From: Stanieria sp. NIES-3757
GTDB lineage: Bacteria; Cyanobacteriota; Cyanobacteriia; Cyanobacteriales; Xenococcaceae
Assembly: GCA_002355455.1 (NCBI GenBank)
Contig: AP017375.1
Coordinates: 2,356,001-2,420,000 of the forward strand
DNA: 64,000 nucleotides
Direction: 5' to 3'
The translations under genes were made by a program, and so were the position numbers. The notes below the pieces were generated by a model, which had not been told where the DNA came from, ran no database searches, and saw only the letters and a program-made list of their open reading frames with translations. Positions 38,086 through 47,860 of the stretch are shown here, one piece after another; position 1 is the first letter of the stretch; each line of letters opens with the position of its first letter.

Positions 38086-38091
38086 CCGAAG

Positions 38092-38171
38092 GGGAAGGGG
38101 CGTTTCGCGCTTCCTGAAGGGTGCGAAGCAACGCCCGTACAGTTACCATTAGAGACGTAACATGTTACGTC
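38092..38171. repeat. GC-rich repeat with an 18-bp palindrome
   Basis: A GC-rich stretch from about 38092 carries GAAGGGGAAGGGGCG and a partly complementary ACGCCCG. It is followed by the perfect palindrome GACGTAACATGTTACGTC (38154-38171). Similar palindromes are dispersed in cyanobacterial intergenic DNA. It lies between rnz and the next gene on the same strand. Confidence 0.7.
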
Positions 38172-38279
38172 CATACACCAGTTATCGGCGTTCCTACCTG
38201 CTTGGTGAAAAAAAGATAAGATCGAAACGAAAGCTTTATCGATCGCTCAAAAGATCTTAATTCTGAATTACTAATTTTT

Positions 38280-39578
38280 ATGACTCCCAATCCACAGATT
38301 GTTAAGTCAGTTGAACAACTTAATTACCGCGTTACGGTAGGTGATGTTGCATCTTTAGCTGGTTTAGATGTTAATTTAGCGCAACAAGGATTATTGGCTT
38401 TAGCGACTGATGCGGGGGGACATCTCCAAGTAGCTGAGTCAGGCGAGATAGCTTATTTATTTCCCCGCAATTTTCGGACTATTTTACGTAATAAGTATTG
38501 GAAACTGAGATTTCAGCAGTGGTGGGAACAAGTTTGGCGAGTTTTATTTTATATAATTCGTATTTCCTTTGGGATTGTTTTGATCGCTTCAATTTTATTA
38601 ATGCTAGTTGCGATCGCAGTAATTATAATTTCGATTAGTTCTAGTCGCGATGATAATGATAGCGGAGGAGGAGATAGTTATGGCGGTGGTGGCTATTTTT
38701 TCCTACCTCGCTTTTGGATTGGTCCCGATTTGTTCTGGTTTTTCGATCCTGATTATAATTATCGCCGTCGTCAGCGCAGACAAAATACTGCTAATTACCA
38801 AATGAATTTTTTGGAAGCGGTGTTTTCTTTTCTCTTTGGCGATGGTAATCCTAATGTAGACTTAGAAGAGAAACGTTATGCCAGCATCGGACAGGTAATT
38901 CGTAACCATGGTGGTGCAGTGGTAGCGGAACAAATTGCTCCTTATTTAGATCGAGTTGATGCTGATGAGGACTATATGTTGCCAATTTTGAGCCGTTTTA
39001 ATGGTTATCCTGAAGTGTCTCCTCAAGGAGAAATTATTTATTACTTCCCTGAGTTACAAGTTACAGCTACTGAAAGAAAACCCCAACCTATTTCAGCTTA
39101 TTTAAAAGAAAAGTTATGGCGTTTTACTCAAGCTTCTAGCGGACAGGTAATGCTTTCGATCGGTTTGGGTACGGTTAATTTAGTGTTGGCTTTGGTATTG
39201 GGTTCTTTACTGCGAGATGGTACTATTGCAGCACAATTAGGGGGAGTAGTTGCTTTTGCTGGTTCGATTTATTGGTTATTGTTAGGTTATGGGGTTGCTT
39301 TTTTAACTATTCCTTTAATTCGTTATTTTTGGATTCAAAGACGCAATCAAAAGATCGAAAATCGTAATCAAGCACGTCAACAAAAAGCCGAATTCTTATT
39401 AGCAGCAGATCGAAAGTTACAACAAAAAATACTGTTTGCTAGTCAATTTGCCAAACAAGAAGTTATTAGCGATCGCGATCTTACTTACACTACTGAAACT
39501 GATTTATTAGATCAAAATCTGCTTAATAGTGACAAAATTGATCAAGAATGGCAAAAAAGATTAGAATCAGATTCTTAA
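38280..39578 (+). CDS. Conserved membrane protein with duplicated wHTH-like modules
   Basis: This 432-residue protein starts with a winged-helix-like module (about 10-70, VTVGDVASLAGLDVNLAQQGLLALA, then AESGEIAYLFP). A membrane segment at about 90-120 and a Gly/Tyr/Arg-rich stretch follow. A second copy of the module lies at about 200-265 (IAPYLDRVDADEDYMLPILSRFNG, then PQGEIIYYFPELQ), and two more membrane helices sit near 300-355. The layout resembles a protein family shared by cyanobacteria and plant plastids (Arabidopsis At5g03900-like) of unsettled function. The repeat is visible by eye: both copies end in E-I-x-Y-x-F-P. Confidence 0.65.
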   Translation: MTPNPQIVKSVEQLNYRVTVGDVASLAGLDVNLAQQGLLALATDAGGHLQVAESGEIAYLFPRNFRTILRNKYWKLRFQQWWEQVWRVLFYIIRISFGIVLIASILLMLVAIAVIIISISSSRDDNDSGGGDSYGGGGYFFLPRFWIGPDLFWFFDPDYNYRRRQRRQNTANYQMNFLEAVFSFLFGDGNPNVDLEEKRYASIGQVIRNHGGAVVAEQIAPYLDRVDADEDYMLPILSRFNGYPEVSPQGEIIYYFPELQVTATERKPQPISAYLKEKLWRFTQASSGQVMLSIGLGTVNLVLALVLGSLLRDGTIAAQLGGVVAFAGSIYWLLLGYGVAFLTIPLIRYFWIQRRNQKIENRNQARQQKAEFLLAADRKLQQKILFASQFAKQEVISDRDLTYTTETDLLDQNLLNSDKIDQEWQKRLESDS

Positions 39579-39582
39579 AAAT

Positions 39583-40662
39583 TTATCGGACTGGTGCTTT
39601 TAAAATATTGACTGGAACTATGACCACTTCTAATTCCACCGGCTTTTGAAGTTCTCGAGCTAAAAAATCTCTGACCAATTCAATTTGATTTTGAGTAATT
39701 GAATCTTCATCAGCTGCAATTTGCATTGTGATATCGAGCCGATTGGAAAAAGATTGGATTTTTAGGGAATTTATATCCGAATTAGCAAAAGTTAAAGTTT
39801 GATTTCTAACTAATTGACTAACCTTACTACGAACGTTTTCTTGAATCAGTAATTCTCTTAGAGAAATACTAAGAGGTAAACCTAATATACTCAATACAAA
39901 GATGGAAAAAAATAATCCTTTTTTAGCTCTCTTAAGATTGCCATAAGATTGAAATAAAAATACTAAACTACCACTGAAAATAATACCAACTAGGTTGGTA
40001 GCAAACAATAAAAATGCTCCTAATGACAATGTTTTTTGAGCAAAAGCTAAACCGATTCCCACTACACTTAAAGGTGGAACTAAAGCAACGGCGATCGCCA
40101 CTCCTGGTAAAGCATCAGCAATACTGCGTCGAGAGTTAGCAAAAGCACCAGCAGCACCAGCAGCTAAAGCAATACCCAAATCTAATAAAGTAGGATTTGT
40201 GCGAGAGAGAATTTCGGGACTAACTGTTCTCAACCCGACAATCATGGTAGTTAACCAAGCAGTGACAATGGTAAGAATTATTCCTGTAGATAAAGTTAAA
40301 ATTGAACGTCTTAATAATCGTCGATTACTAACTGTAGCTGAATAAGCAATCCCCAAAATTGGACCCATTAAAGGCGCAATAATCATCGCTCCAATAATAA
40401 CGGCTACACTATCCGCTAATAAAGCTAATGTGGCAATTACGCTAGAGAGTCCCAACATAAAATGAAAACTAAAAGAAGGGACAGAAATTCGCCACAAAGA
40501 ACGATTTAAACTAGCAATAGGCATGGGTTTTTCTTGAAGCCAATGCCAATCACCACTTTGACTATGCCAAAACTTTTTAATACTTGTAATGTGAGGCGAA
40601 ATATGGGTTTTAGCTAATAGTTTGATTTGATAAAAATAATTAAAATTAATTTTTAATAGCAT
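39583..40662 (-). CDS. DUF389 family membrane protein
   Basis: This 359-residue protein has the DUF389 (TIGR00341) membrane core. It contains SVIATLALLADSVAVIIGAMIIAPLMGPILGIAYS, two further helices with TNPTLLDLGIALAAGAAGAFA and ALPGVAIAVALVPPLSVVGIGLA, and a C-terminal soluble ~90 residues. About six membrane helices are visible. Function is unknown; the repeated G-A-x-x-I-A-P motifs suggest a channel or transporter-like pore. It is convergent with the previous gene and divergent from htpG. Confidence 0.88.
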   Translation of the reverse strand: MLLKINFNYFYQIKLLAKTHISPHITSIKKFWHSQSGDWHWLQEKPMPIASLNRSLWRISVPSFSFHFMLGLSSVIATLALLADSVAVIIGAMIIAPLMGPILGIAYSATVSNRRLLRRSILTLSTGIILTIVTAWLTTMIVGLRTVSPEILSRTNPTLLDLGIALAAGAAGAFANSRRSIADALPGVAIAVALVPPLSVVGIGLAFAQKTLSLGAFLLFATNLVGIIFSGSLVFLFQSYGNLKRAKKGLFFSIFVLSILGLPLSISLRELLIQENVRSKVSQLVRNQTLTFANSDINSLKIQSFSNRLDITMQIAADEDSITQNQIELVRDFLARELQKPVELEVVIVPVNILKAPVR

Positions 40663-40960
40663 ACATAATTATTAAACAGAATTATTAGTTAAGTAAACAA
40701 CCTGGTAATTAATCAAAAAATCTATCTAATGATATATCTCTTCTCTATCACAAGTGGGATTACTTTTGGTTGCATTAGCTTATCAACCATGACGTTAAAC
40801 TGTACCTCATTAATGGGAAACAGCGATATTTTCGTTTAATCTTTTCTGAAAATTATGGCAGGTAGGGAAATCCACATCAGTTTTGGCGTATAATCCCAAA
40901 GTCGTTTTCAAAAAATGATGAGTCAAAATCAATAAATAAAACCTTAGACAGATAAAACCT

Positions 40961-42937
40961 ATGGCAGTACTTGAAAAAGGCAATATTACGATCCATACCG
41001 AGAATATCTTCCCCATTATTAAAAAGTCTCTCTATACCGATCACGAAATCTTTTTAAGGGAACTAATCTCGAACTCTGTCGATGCTATCTCCAAGCTAAA
41101 AATGGCATCCTTAGCAGGAGAAGTAAAAGGCGAAATTGAAGAACCAGAAATTATTATTAGATTAGACCAAGGCAAACGAACTCTTTCTGTTTCTGATAAT
41201 GGCATTGGCATGACTGCCGATGAAGTAAAAAAATATATTAATCAAGTAGCTTTTTCTAGTGCCGAAGATTTTATTACCAAATATGAAAAAAGTGCTAATG
41301 ATCTAATTGGTCATTTTGGTTTAGGTTTCTACTCTTCCTTTATGGTGGCTCAAAAAGTAGAAATCGATACCCTCTCCTACAAAGAAGGTGCGGAAGCGGT
41401 ACATTGGAGTTGTGATGGTTCACCAGAATTTGAATTATCCCAAGGCGAACGCACTACCGTTGGAACTACGATTACTCTGACTCTGCAAGAAGAAGAAAAA
41501 GAATATGTTGAAGTAGCCAGAGTTAGACAGTTAATCAAAACTTACTGTGATTTCATACCCGTTAAAATTAAACTGGACGGGGAACAAATTAATAAACAAA
41601 AAGCACTTTGGAAAGAATCGCCTCAAAATTTAAGTGACGAAGATTATTTAGAATTTTATCGTTACCTTTATCCTTTCCAAGAAGATCCTTTACTCTGGAT
41701 TCATCTCAATACAGATTATCCTTTTCTTCTCAATGGGATTCTTTATTTCCCTAAACTGAAACCTGATGTAGACTTTTCCAAAGGACAGATCAAACTCTTC
41801 TGTAACCAAGTCTTTGTTAGCGATCATTGTGAAGAAATTATTCCAGAATTTTTAATGCCTCTGCGGGGTGTAATTGATAGTCCCGATATTCCTCTCAACG
41901 TTTCTCGCAGTGCTTTAACTAATGATCGCACTGTTCGACGTATTGCTGACTTTATTGCTAAAAAGATTGGCGATCGCTTAAAATCTCTTTACAATGAAAA
42001 CCGTGATGAATATATTCGTTGTTGGGAAGATGTAGGAACTTTTGTTAAATACGGTTCTCTTAAAAATGATAAATTTAAACAGCAAGTTGAAGATTTAATT
42101 GTCTACCGTACTACCTATCAACCTACTCCAGCTACCACAGAAACTCCCCAGGTGGAAGTACAAAAAGAATCTGGTGATGCGTGGCAAGAAGTAAGTACAG
42201 GAGAAAGCAAAACTACTTCTACTCAACCCTATACCACTCTCAAAGAATATCTCGATCGCAATCAAGCAAAACAAGAAAAGCGCGTCTTCTACTGTAGCGA
42301 TCCGTCAACTCAAGGAACTTATGTAGAACTTTATAAAAAACAAGGGTTAGAAGTTCTTTTCTTAGATTCCTTCATCGATACTAATTATTTCATTCCTTTC
42401 TTAGAAAGAGAATATTCCGACGTTCAATTCTCCCGTGTTGACTCCGAACTAGATCAAACTCTAGTTGAAGATGATAAAGCACAGGAAATTGTTGACCCCA
42501 AAACCAACAAAACTCGGAACGAAGTAATCAAAGAAATCTTTGAGAAGGCACTCAATAAACCTAGAGTCAATATCAAAACTCAAGCAATTAAATCCGACGA
42601 TCCTCAAGGTACACCACCAGCAATGGTATTGTTACCCGAAGCGATGCGGAGACTCCAAGAAATGACTGCCTTAATGCAAGATCGCAGTATGGGTTTTCCT
42701 GAAGATCATGTTTTGCTAATCAATACTAGCCATCCTTTGATCCAAAATATCCTTGAACTCAACCAAGGTGCAATTATTCAAGGTAGTGGAGAATCTCCCA
42801 CCGCAGAAATGGTTAATCTGATGTGTCAACACGTTTATGACTTGGCATTAATGGCACAAAAAGCTTTTGATGCAGAAGGAATGAAAGCTTTTGTGGAACG
42901 TTCCAATCAAGTTTTAACCAAATTAACCCAAAAATAA
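40961..42937 (+). CDS. htpG: Chaperone protein HtpG (Hsp90)
   Basis: This 658-residue bacterial Hsp90 has the GHKL ATPase domain first (ELISNSVDAISKL, SDNGIGMTADEV, LIGHFGLGFYSSF). The middle domain contains WIHLNTDYPFLLNGILYFP and RGVIDSPDIPLNVSRSALTNDRTVRR. A C-terminal dimerisation domain ends the protein. Length is normal, and no cysteine-rich or organelle extension is seen. In cyanobacteria HtpG supports heat, light and oxidative stress tolerance and interacts with tetrapyrrole and phycobilisome proteins. No CIRCE operator (TTAGCACTC-N9-GAGTGCTAA) was found in the 298-base upstream gap. Confidence 0.97.
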   Translation: MAVLEKGNITIHTENIFPIIKKSLYTDHEIFLRELISNSVDAISKLKMASLAGEVKGEIEEPEIIIRLDQGKRTLSVSDNGIGMTADEVKKYINQVAFSSAEDFITKYEKSANDLIGHFGLGFYSSFMVAQKVEIDTLSYKEGAEAVHWSCDGSPEFELSQGERTTVGTTITLTLQEEEKEYVEVARVRQLIKTYCDFIPVKIKLDGEQINKQKALWKESPQNLSDEDYLEFYRYLYPFQEDPLLWIHLNTDYPFLLNGILYFPKLKPDVDFSKGQIKLFCNQVFVSDHCEEIIPEFLMPLRGVIDSPDIPLNVSRSALTNDRTVRRIADFIAKKIGDRLKSLYNENRDEYIRCWEDVGTFVKYGSLKNDKFKQQVEDLIVYRTTYQPTPATTETPQVEVQKESGDAWQEVSTGESKTTSTQPYTTLKEYLDRNQAKQEKRVFYCSDPSTQGTYVELYKKQGLEVLFLDSFIDTNYFIPFLEREYSDVQFSRVDSELDQTLVEDDKAQEIVDPKTNKTRNEVIKEIFEKALNKPRVNIKTQAIKSDDPQGTPPAMVLLPEAMRRLQEMTALMQDRSMGFPEDHVLLINTSHPLIQNILELNQGAIIQGSGESPTAEMVNLMCQHVYDLALMAQKAFDAEGMKAFVERSNQVLTKLTQK

Positions 42938-42967
42938 GGTTTTTTTGCTTCAATTAATTGAATTAAT

Positions 42968-42996
42968 GCCCATAGCTATAAGTTGTGGGCTATTTT
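42968..42996 (+). terminator. Terminator of htpG
   Basis: GCCCATAGCT pairs with AGTTGTGGGC around an ATA loop (a 10-bp stem with two G-U pairs), followed by TATTTT. It lies 30 bases after the htpG stop. Confidence 0.75.
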
Positions 42997-43054
42997 GATC
43001 TTGATTAATTATTATTAACCCTAACTCAATCTATAGACACAATAACCCTGTAAA

Positions 43055-43072
43055 GGCGATTCGCGAATCGCC
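43055..43072. repeat. Perfect 18-bp palindrome
   Basis: GGCGATTCGCGAATCGCC is its own reverse complement and is followed by CCTAC. It is the clearest copy of the GGCGATTCGC repeat family that also appears near 51155 and 59760. Confidence 0.85.
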
Positions 43073-43146
43073 CCTACGATCAATGTAATGTCCTAATCTT
43101 TCTTTGTACTGCTATAAAATACTGTAGGTAAATCTATAGCGATCGC

Positions 43147-43572
43147 TTATGATACCTCAATCAAACTAATTGCTTTGGCTGTAATAGAATCGCGATCAAT
43201 TAACTTTTGTAGTTGTTCTCGACTATAGCTACCACCAGAAGCTTCTAGAGAGGCTTTTTCTACAGCAAGGTCGAAAACTTCTTCAATCATCTCAACTACT
43301 TCTGCTTTTTTGGCATAGTAGCCACCAGCTTTTCGACGTTTATTTATTTTATTAATTTGAAAAACAGAATTATTAATTGAGTGTCGCCAAGAATTTGTTA
43401 ATTTACCTTCACCTTGTTCTTTAATTAATTGGGTTAGTAAAATAAGTAAATAGCTAGATATTTTATTTAGTTTATCTTCCAGAGACATTTCTTCTAGTTC
43501 ATCAACAATTTGTAAGGCTTTTTGATAGTCTTGTGCTTCAATATATTTGCGCAATTTAAGTAATTCGTACAT
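43147..43572 (-). CDS. DUF29-like small protein
   Basis: This 141-residue protein is highly helical and has no membrane segment. The middle (LVDELEEMSLEDKLNKISSYLLILLTQLIKEQ, then SWRHSINNSVFQINKINK) matches the E-x-x-x-M...L-x-x-L-L-x-H-L-L and S-W-x-x-x-I patterns of the DUF29 family, which is expanded in cyanobacteria and of unknown function. The C-terminal third, with KKAEVVEMIEEVFDLAVEKA, is unusual for the family. DUF29 genes often lie in mobile or accessory regions. Confidence 0.6.
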   Translation of the reverse strand: MYELLKLRKYIEAQDYQKALQIVDELEEMSLEDKLNKISSYLLILLTQLIKEQGEGKLTNSWRHSINNSVFQINKINKRRKAGGYYAKKAEVVEMIEEVFDLAVEKASLEASGGSYSREQLQKLIDRDSITAKAISLIEVS

Positions 43573-43828
43573 AATTTTTTTAGCGAGATAAAACTTGATT
43601 TGATTTAATTTGAGCCTAAGTTAAAAAGTAGAAAAAAGTCAAAAAGAACAATACTAAATTTTGCTTCTGAACAAAAGTAAAAAATGTTTTTAGTTGGGAG
43701 ACGGAGACTAGAGGAAGTGAAGATTGATGTGTAGCATTTTTTTCTAATTCATATTAATAATCTGAATTAGCTAGCTTAAAGCGATCGCATATAAGAAATT
43801 TTTTCTCTTTGAAAGAATTAGCATTCTA

Positions 43829-44977
43829 TTAATTTAATGGATGATAATTGGTAAAAAGAGTTAAATAAAGATCATATCGATAAAGACGATTGCGCTGCCA
43901 ACCTGTAATTTCATTAAGTAAACCTAATTGTTCCAATTGTTTAACGGTTTTATTAGCAGTTCCATAGGAACATTGTAAATACTCTTCTACCAAGGGAATA
44001 TTAATCATTGGTTTTTCAAATAATAAGTCTAGCAAACGCAATCCATAGCCACTATTGTTAATTTGTTTACCAATTAATTCTCGATGTTGTTCCCGTAAAT
44101 TAAGAATAGATCGAGCCGTAGTAGTTGCCGATTCACTAACTTCCCAAATTCCTTTGAGAAAAAACTTTAACCATCCTTCCCAATTACCATCAGTGCGTAC
44201 TGCCATTAATCTGTCATAGTATTCGGCACGATGAAACTTAAGATAATGACTAAGATATAGTAAAGGTTTTTGTAAAATTTCTCTTTGGCAAAGTAAAAAG
44301 GTAATTAGTAACCTTCCAACACGCCCATTTCCATCTAAAAAGGGATGAATTGTTTCAAATTGGGCATGGGCTAAACCACAGTGAATTAAAGCAGGAAAAG
44401 AATTGCGATCATGTAAAAATTTTTCTAGATTATCAAGAGCCTTGTGCATTTCCAAAACAGGTGGTGGAATAAACGTTGCTGTAGCTAAAGTGCAACCTGG
44501 AGAACCTATCCAATTTTGAGTTTTACGAAATTCTCCTGGAGTGCGATCGCTTCCTCTAACCCCATCGAGTAATTTAGCATGAATTTCTCTAATCAAGCGT
44601 AGACACAAAGGTAACTCTTGAAGACGTTCTAAGCCATATTGCAACGCATGAACATAGTTAACTACTTCTTCGACATCTTTAGGGCGTTCTTGTCCTTTAG
44701 CATCGATTTCATACTGTAGTACATCTTCAAGTGTGCTTTGAGTACCTTCTATTTGAGAACTAAGTACGGCTTCTTGACGAACATACATAGCAACAAACAA
44801 ATCGGGATTGGGCAAAATAGATGTAGCTCCATCTAATCTTCCTAGTGAACGATCTGCTTGAGAAAGTAAACGGGTAAGCTCTACATCCATTTTAATTGGA
44901 GGGTTTGGTGGTAATGGTGCAGGAATAAAAGCGCTGTAGCCTTCAAGCTGTTTTACTAATTGACCAGATCGCATCAT
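43829..44977 (-). CDS. Fic-family protein (AMPylator-type), self-inhibited class II
   Basis: This 382-residue protein has an N-terminal Fic_N region and the Fic core motif HPFLDGNGRVGR at 211-222 (catalytic His211). Fic enzymes move AMP or other nucleotide parts onto proteins. Upstream, SSQIEG at 73-78 matches the (S/T)xxxE(G/N) inhibitory helix, here in class II arrangement, whose Glu77 would block ATP binding. A C-terminal winged-helix segment of about 65 residues (EKPMINIPLVEEYLQCSYGTANKTVKQLEQLGLLNE) could give DNA binding or autoregulation. No adjacent antitoxin gene is needed in this class. Confidence 0.9.
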   Translation of the reverse strand: MMRSGQLVKQLEGYSAFIPAPLPPNPPIKMDVELTRLLSQADRSLGRLDGATSILPNPDLFVAMYVRQEAVLSSQIEGTQSTLEDVLQYEIDAKGQERPKDVEEVVNYVHALQYGLERLQELPLCLRLIREIHAKLLDGVRGSDRTPGEFRKTQNWIGSPGCTLATATFIPPPVLEMHKALDNLEKFLHDRNSFPALIHCGLAHAQFETIHPFLDGNGRVGRLLITFLLCQREILQKPLLYLSHYLKFHRAEYYDRLMAVRTDGNWEGWLKFFLKGIWEVSESATTTARSILNLREQHRELIGKQINNSGYGLRLLDLLFEKPMINIPLVEEYLQCSYGTANKTVKQLEQLGLLNEITGWQRNRLYRYDLYLTLFTNYHPLN

Positions 44978-45236
44978 AAGATTAGATGGATAGTTATTTT
45001 ATTTCACTGCTATGAAATAAGATTGAGAATATTAAATCTTATTTTACATATATGCTATTTTTTGAAATAACATTTGTCAATTATGTATGAATTAGAGCCA
45101 GCCCTCAAAATTTATGAAAATTTCCCTAGGAAAAGATTTACCAATAATTAGCAATTGCGGATGCGCCTCTGCTGCCGACATGAAATTACCTCAAACAAAT
45201 TAATCTCCAATTTAATGCAATGTTACGAGCAACAAT

Positions 45237-46724
45237 CTAAGAACTTCTGCCGACGTGAATATCTCTAACCCTGACAGGAACGCAGCCATGAGTCATTTGG
45301 GCAATTTGCATCGGTTCGCCTTTGCCACACATATTAGTGCCACATTGTTCCCATTCCGAAGCTGGCGCGATCGCGTCAATACTATTCCAAAAGTCGGTAG
45401 TCATGCTGTGGTAGGTGACATTTTTTAACATCCCGACGATTTTGCCTTTCTCTATTTTCCAGAAAGCATCACCACCGAATTGAAAGTTACGTCGTTGTTG
45501 ATCGATGGAATAACTACCAATGCCATCAATTAAAATTCCTGATTCGGTATCGGCGATCATTTCTGCTAAAGTAGCAGTGTGACTATCGCGAGGTTTTCCT
45601 GGTTCTAAACCTAAATTGGGAATTCTGACCATCGGCACACTAGACCAACTATCTGCATAAGCACTACCATTACTACTACCACGTCCCAAGCGATAAGCCG
45701 TTTCTCTGTCAGTTAGGTAATCATTGAGAATGCCATCTTTGACTACATACCATTGTTGTGCTGGTACACCTTCATCATCATAAGCCATCGTAGCGCGTCC
45801 GTTTGCTTGGGTGCGGTCGGCAACAAAATTGACCCAAGGCGCAGCATATTGTAGCTTGCCTAATTGATCGGTAGTAGCAAAGCTAGTCCCTGCAAAATTA
45901 GCTTCATAACCGTAAACACGGTCTAATTCGGTCGGATGTCCTACTGATTCATGAATAGTTAAAAAGAGATTAGTTGGTTTTAAAATTAGAGTGGTACGGG
46001 TGTCCGCCGTCAATTCTGGGGCATGAACTTTTGCGATCGCTTCTTGGGCAACTCGATCCACATTACCTAATAAATCTTCCTTATCTATATGTTCGTAACC
46101 TATATTGAGGGGAGGGCGTTCATAATTACGTCCTTGGGCATCACCAGCAGCAATCGCAGTACAACAAAAACCAGGATAACTACGATAGATAGTTTGTTCG
46201 ATTAAAGAACCCTCTGTGGAGGCGAAAATTTTATCTTCTTTGGTAAAACGCAGAAAAGAGTAGGCTTTTTTGATTCCTTGGTCGCTATACTTTAACAAGC
46301 GATCGTTAATAGTTAATAATAACTCTGCTTTTTCTGCAATGGAAATCTCAAAAGGATCGAGAGCGATCGGGGTGGTATATTGGTCTTGATAAGCTGCCAC
46401 TGGAACTAATCTAACTGGTTCTTGTTGAGTTAAATGACTTCCACGGGCGATTTCTACAGCCAAATCAACAATTCTCCTAATTTCTTCAGGACTTTGACGA
46501 GGAGAGGCAGCAAACCCCCAAGAACCATTTAATAAAACTCGCACCCCAAACCCCGAACTAACATCGTCAGCTAGATTACGAAGTGAACGATCTCTAGCTG
46601 TCAAGCTTTGATGACGATAACTACCAATTCTAATCTCGCCATATTCGCAACCATGTTGATGAATTAAATCTATTGCTAATGTTGCTAATTCTTTGGTTGT
46701 TTTTTTTTGAGGAGTTTGTATCAT
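45237..46724 (-). CDS. tldD: TldD/PmbA-family metalloprotease (TldD-like)
   Basis: This 495-residue protein is the TldD side of the TldD/TldE (PmbA) protease pair. The zinc motif HESVGH (258-263) is the HExxxH of TldD. The catalytic-side segments DEGVPAQQWYVVKDGIL and GGDAFWKIEKGKIVGML also match. The family trims unfolded peptides and processes some modified peptides in the cytoplasm. The partner TldE is not in the window; cyanobacteria often keep the two genes apart or in duplicate. Start and length fit the family. Confidence 0.93.
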   Translation of the reverse strand: MIQTPQKKTTKELATLAIDLIHQHGCEYGEIRIGSYRHQSLTARDRSLRNLADDVSSGFGVRVLLNGSWGFAASPRQSPEEIRRIVDLAVEIARGSHLTQQEPVRLVPVAAYQDQYTTPIALDPFEISIAEKAELLLTINDRLLKYSDQGIKKAYSFLRFTKEDKIFASTEGSLIEQTIYRSYPGFCCTAIAAGDAQGRNYERPPLNIGYEHIDKEDLLGNVDRVAQEAIAKVHAPELTADTRTTLILKPTNLFLTIHESVGHPTELDRVYGYEANFAGTSFATTDQLGKLQYAAPWVNFVADRTQANGRATMAYDDEGVPAQQWYVVKDGILNDYLTDRETAYRLGRGSSNGSAYADSWSSVPMVRIPNLGLEPGKPRDSHTATLAEMIADTESGILIDGIGSYSIDQQRRNFQFGGDAFWKIEKGKIVGMLKNVTYHSMTTDFWNSIDAIAPASEWEQCGTNMCGKGEPMQIAQMTHGCVPVRVRDIHVGRSS

Positions 46725-46902
46725 TTAAAACTTTAGATATACATTCATTAATCTCTTTTATGGTAACAACTTGTCACTTAGTGTTTGATTATTAAATTTT
46801 GTTAAAAAAAACATAAATTTGCATCGATCAAGCAGAGTGAGAAATAAGAAGTGTTTCTGATTTAGCTAATCAATTTTTTTAAGGTGGGCAAAATTTTCTC
46901 AA

Positions 46903-47841
46903 ATGACAGGTTTTGAGAGTGATCAATTTTCTAGTAGTGACGAGCTACTCAAACAACTTCTTTTTGAGTTACACAACTCAAAAAAATTTTTTGTTCAACA
47001 GCAATTAATAATTGCTAGAATGGTCGAATTAATATTGAGATCTCGTCCAATTTGTCGTCCATTTAACGGAAATTTATGGGGAATTTATCAAGAAATTCAC
47101 GACCAAGCAAAACAACAAATCTTTCAACTTATAACTCAAAATGAATTACGATTTTCTCCAAGAAAAGTTAACATTAATGTTTGGAAAAATAATTTACAAA
47201 AACAGGCATTTAAAGCAATATTAACTGATAACAACTTAAAAAAACTAGGATTAGAAGCACAAAAAGCACCTCCTCAAAGCGAGTTAAGAAGCTATGCTTT
47301 AACCGAACTAATTAGAGCAATTCAGTTATCACAGCGATTATGTCGACCTTATCAAGGAAGTTTTACTCCCCAATTTTACCAATTACTTTATGAAGAAGCA
47401 GTCATAATTACTTTTACTTATGTATGTTTACGTATAGATCTTTATGATCCACAAAGAGGCAAAGGCAAGTTCATGAATTGGGTCAATTTTCGTTTAGAAA
47501 AAGCGATTATTGAATGCCGTCGTAAATTTAATCATTGGCAAAATAAAGAAATACCAACTTTAACGGATTTAGAAACTATTAATCAGCCAGAAGTATCACC
47601 ATTATTATCAGAATTACTATATAGATATATTGAAGAAGACGCTAATCAAGTTTTTAGTCAAATACATATTAGAAATCGACCCGATGCTAATTTTAGAGCG
47701 ATCGCATTAGCTAAATTCAATGGATATAGTTGGGAAGAAATCGCAGAAAATTTTCAGCTATCAGTTTCAACCTTAAGTAGTTTCTATCAACGTTCCTGCC
47801 AAAAACTTGCCCCTTTATTAAAAAAAGAATTACAAAGTTGA
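46903..47841 (+). CDS. Divergent sigma-70-like protein
   Basis: This 312-residue protein carries weak sigma-factor features. A region 2-like helix appears near 175-215 (YDPQRGKGKFMNWVNFRLEKAIIECRRKF). A region 4-like helix-turn-helix lies near 265-305 (AIALAKFNGYSWEEIAENFQLSVSTLSSFYQRSCQKLAP). The first ~120 residues are not sigma-like. Genes of this kind sit directly upstream of DUF1822 genes in many cyanobacteria, as here (19 bases apart). A transcription factor that controls its own locus is plausible. True sigma activity is uncertain because regions 2.3-2.4 are not well conserved. Confidence 0.7.
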   Translation: MTGFESDQFSSSDELLKQLLFELHNSKKFFVQQQLIIARMVELILRSRPICRPFNGNLWGIYQEIHDQAKQQIFQLITQNELRFSPRKVNINVWKNNLQKQAFKAILTDNNLKKLGLEAQKAPPQSELRSYALTELIRAIQLSQRLCRPYQGSFTPQFYQLLYEEAVIITFTYVCLRIDLYDPQRGKGKFMNWVNFRLEKAIIECRRKFNHWQNKEIPTLTDLETINQPEVSPLLSELLYRYIEEDANQVFSQIHIRNRPDANFRAIALAKFNGYSWEEIAENFQLSVSTLSSFYQRSCQKLAPLLKKELQS

Positions 47842-47860
47842 ACTAAATTGGATTTAGAAG

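Noticed and set aside
40663-40960. CIRCE heat-shock operator before htpG
   Set aside because: No TTAGCACTC-N9-GAGTGCTAA-like sequence is present in the gap.
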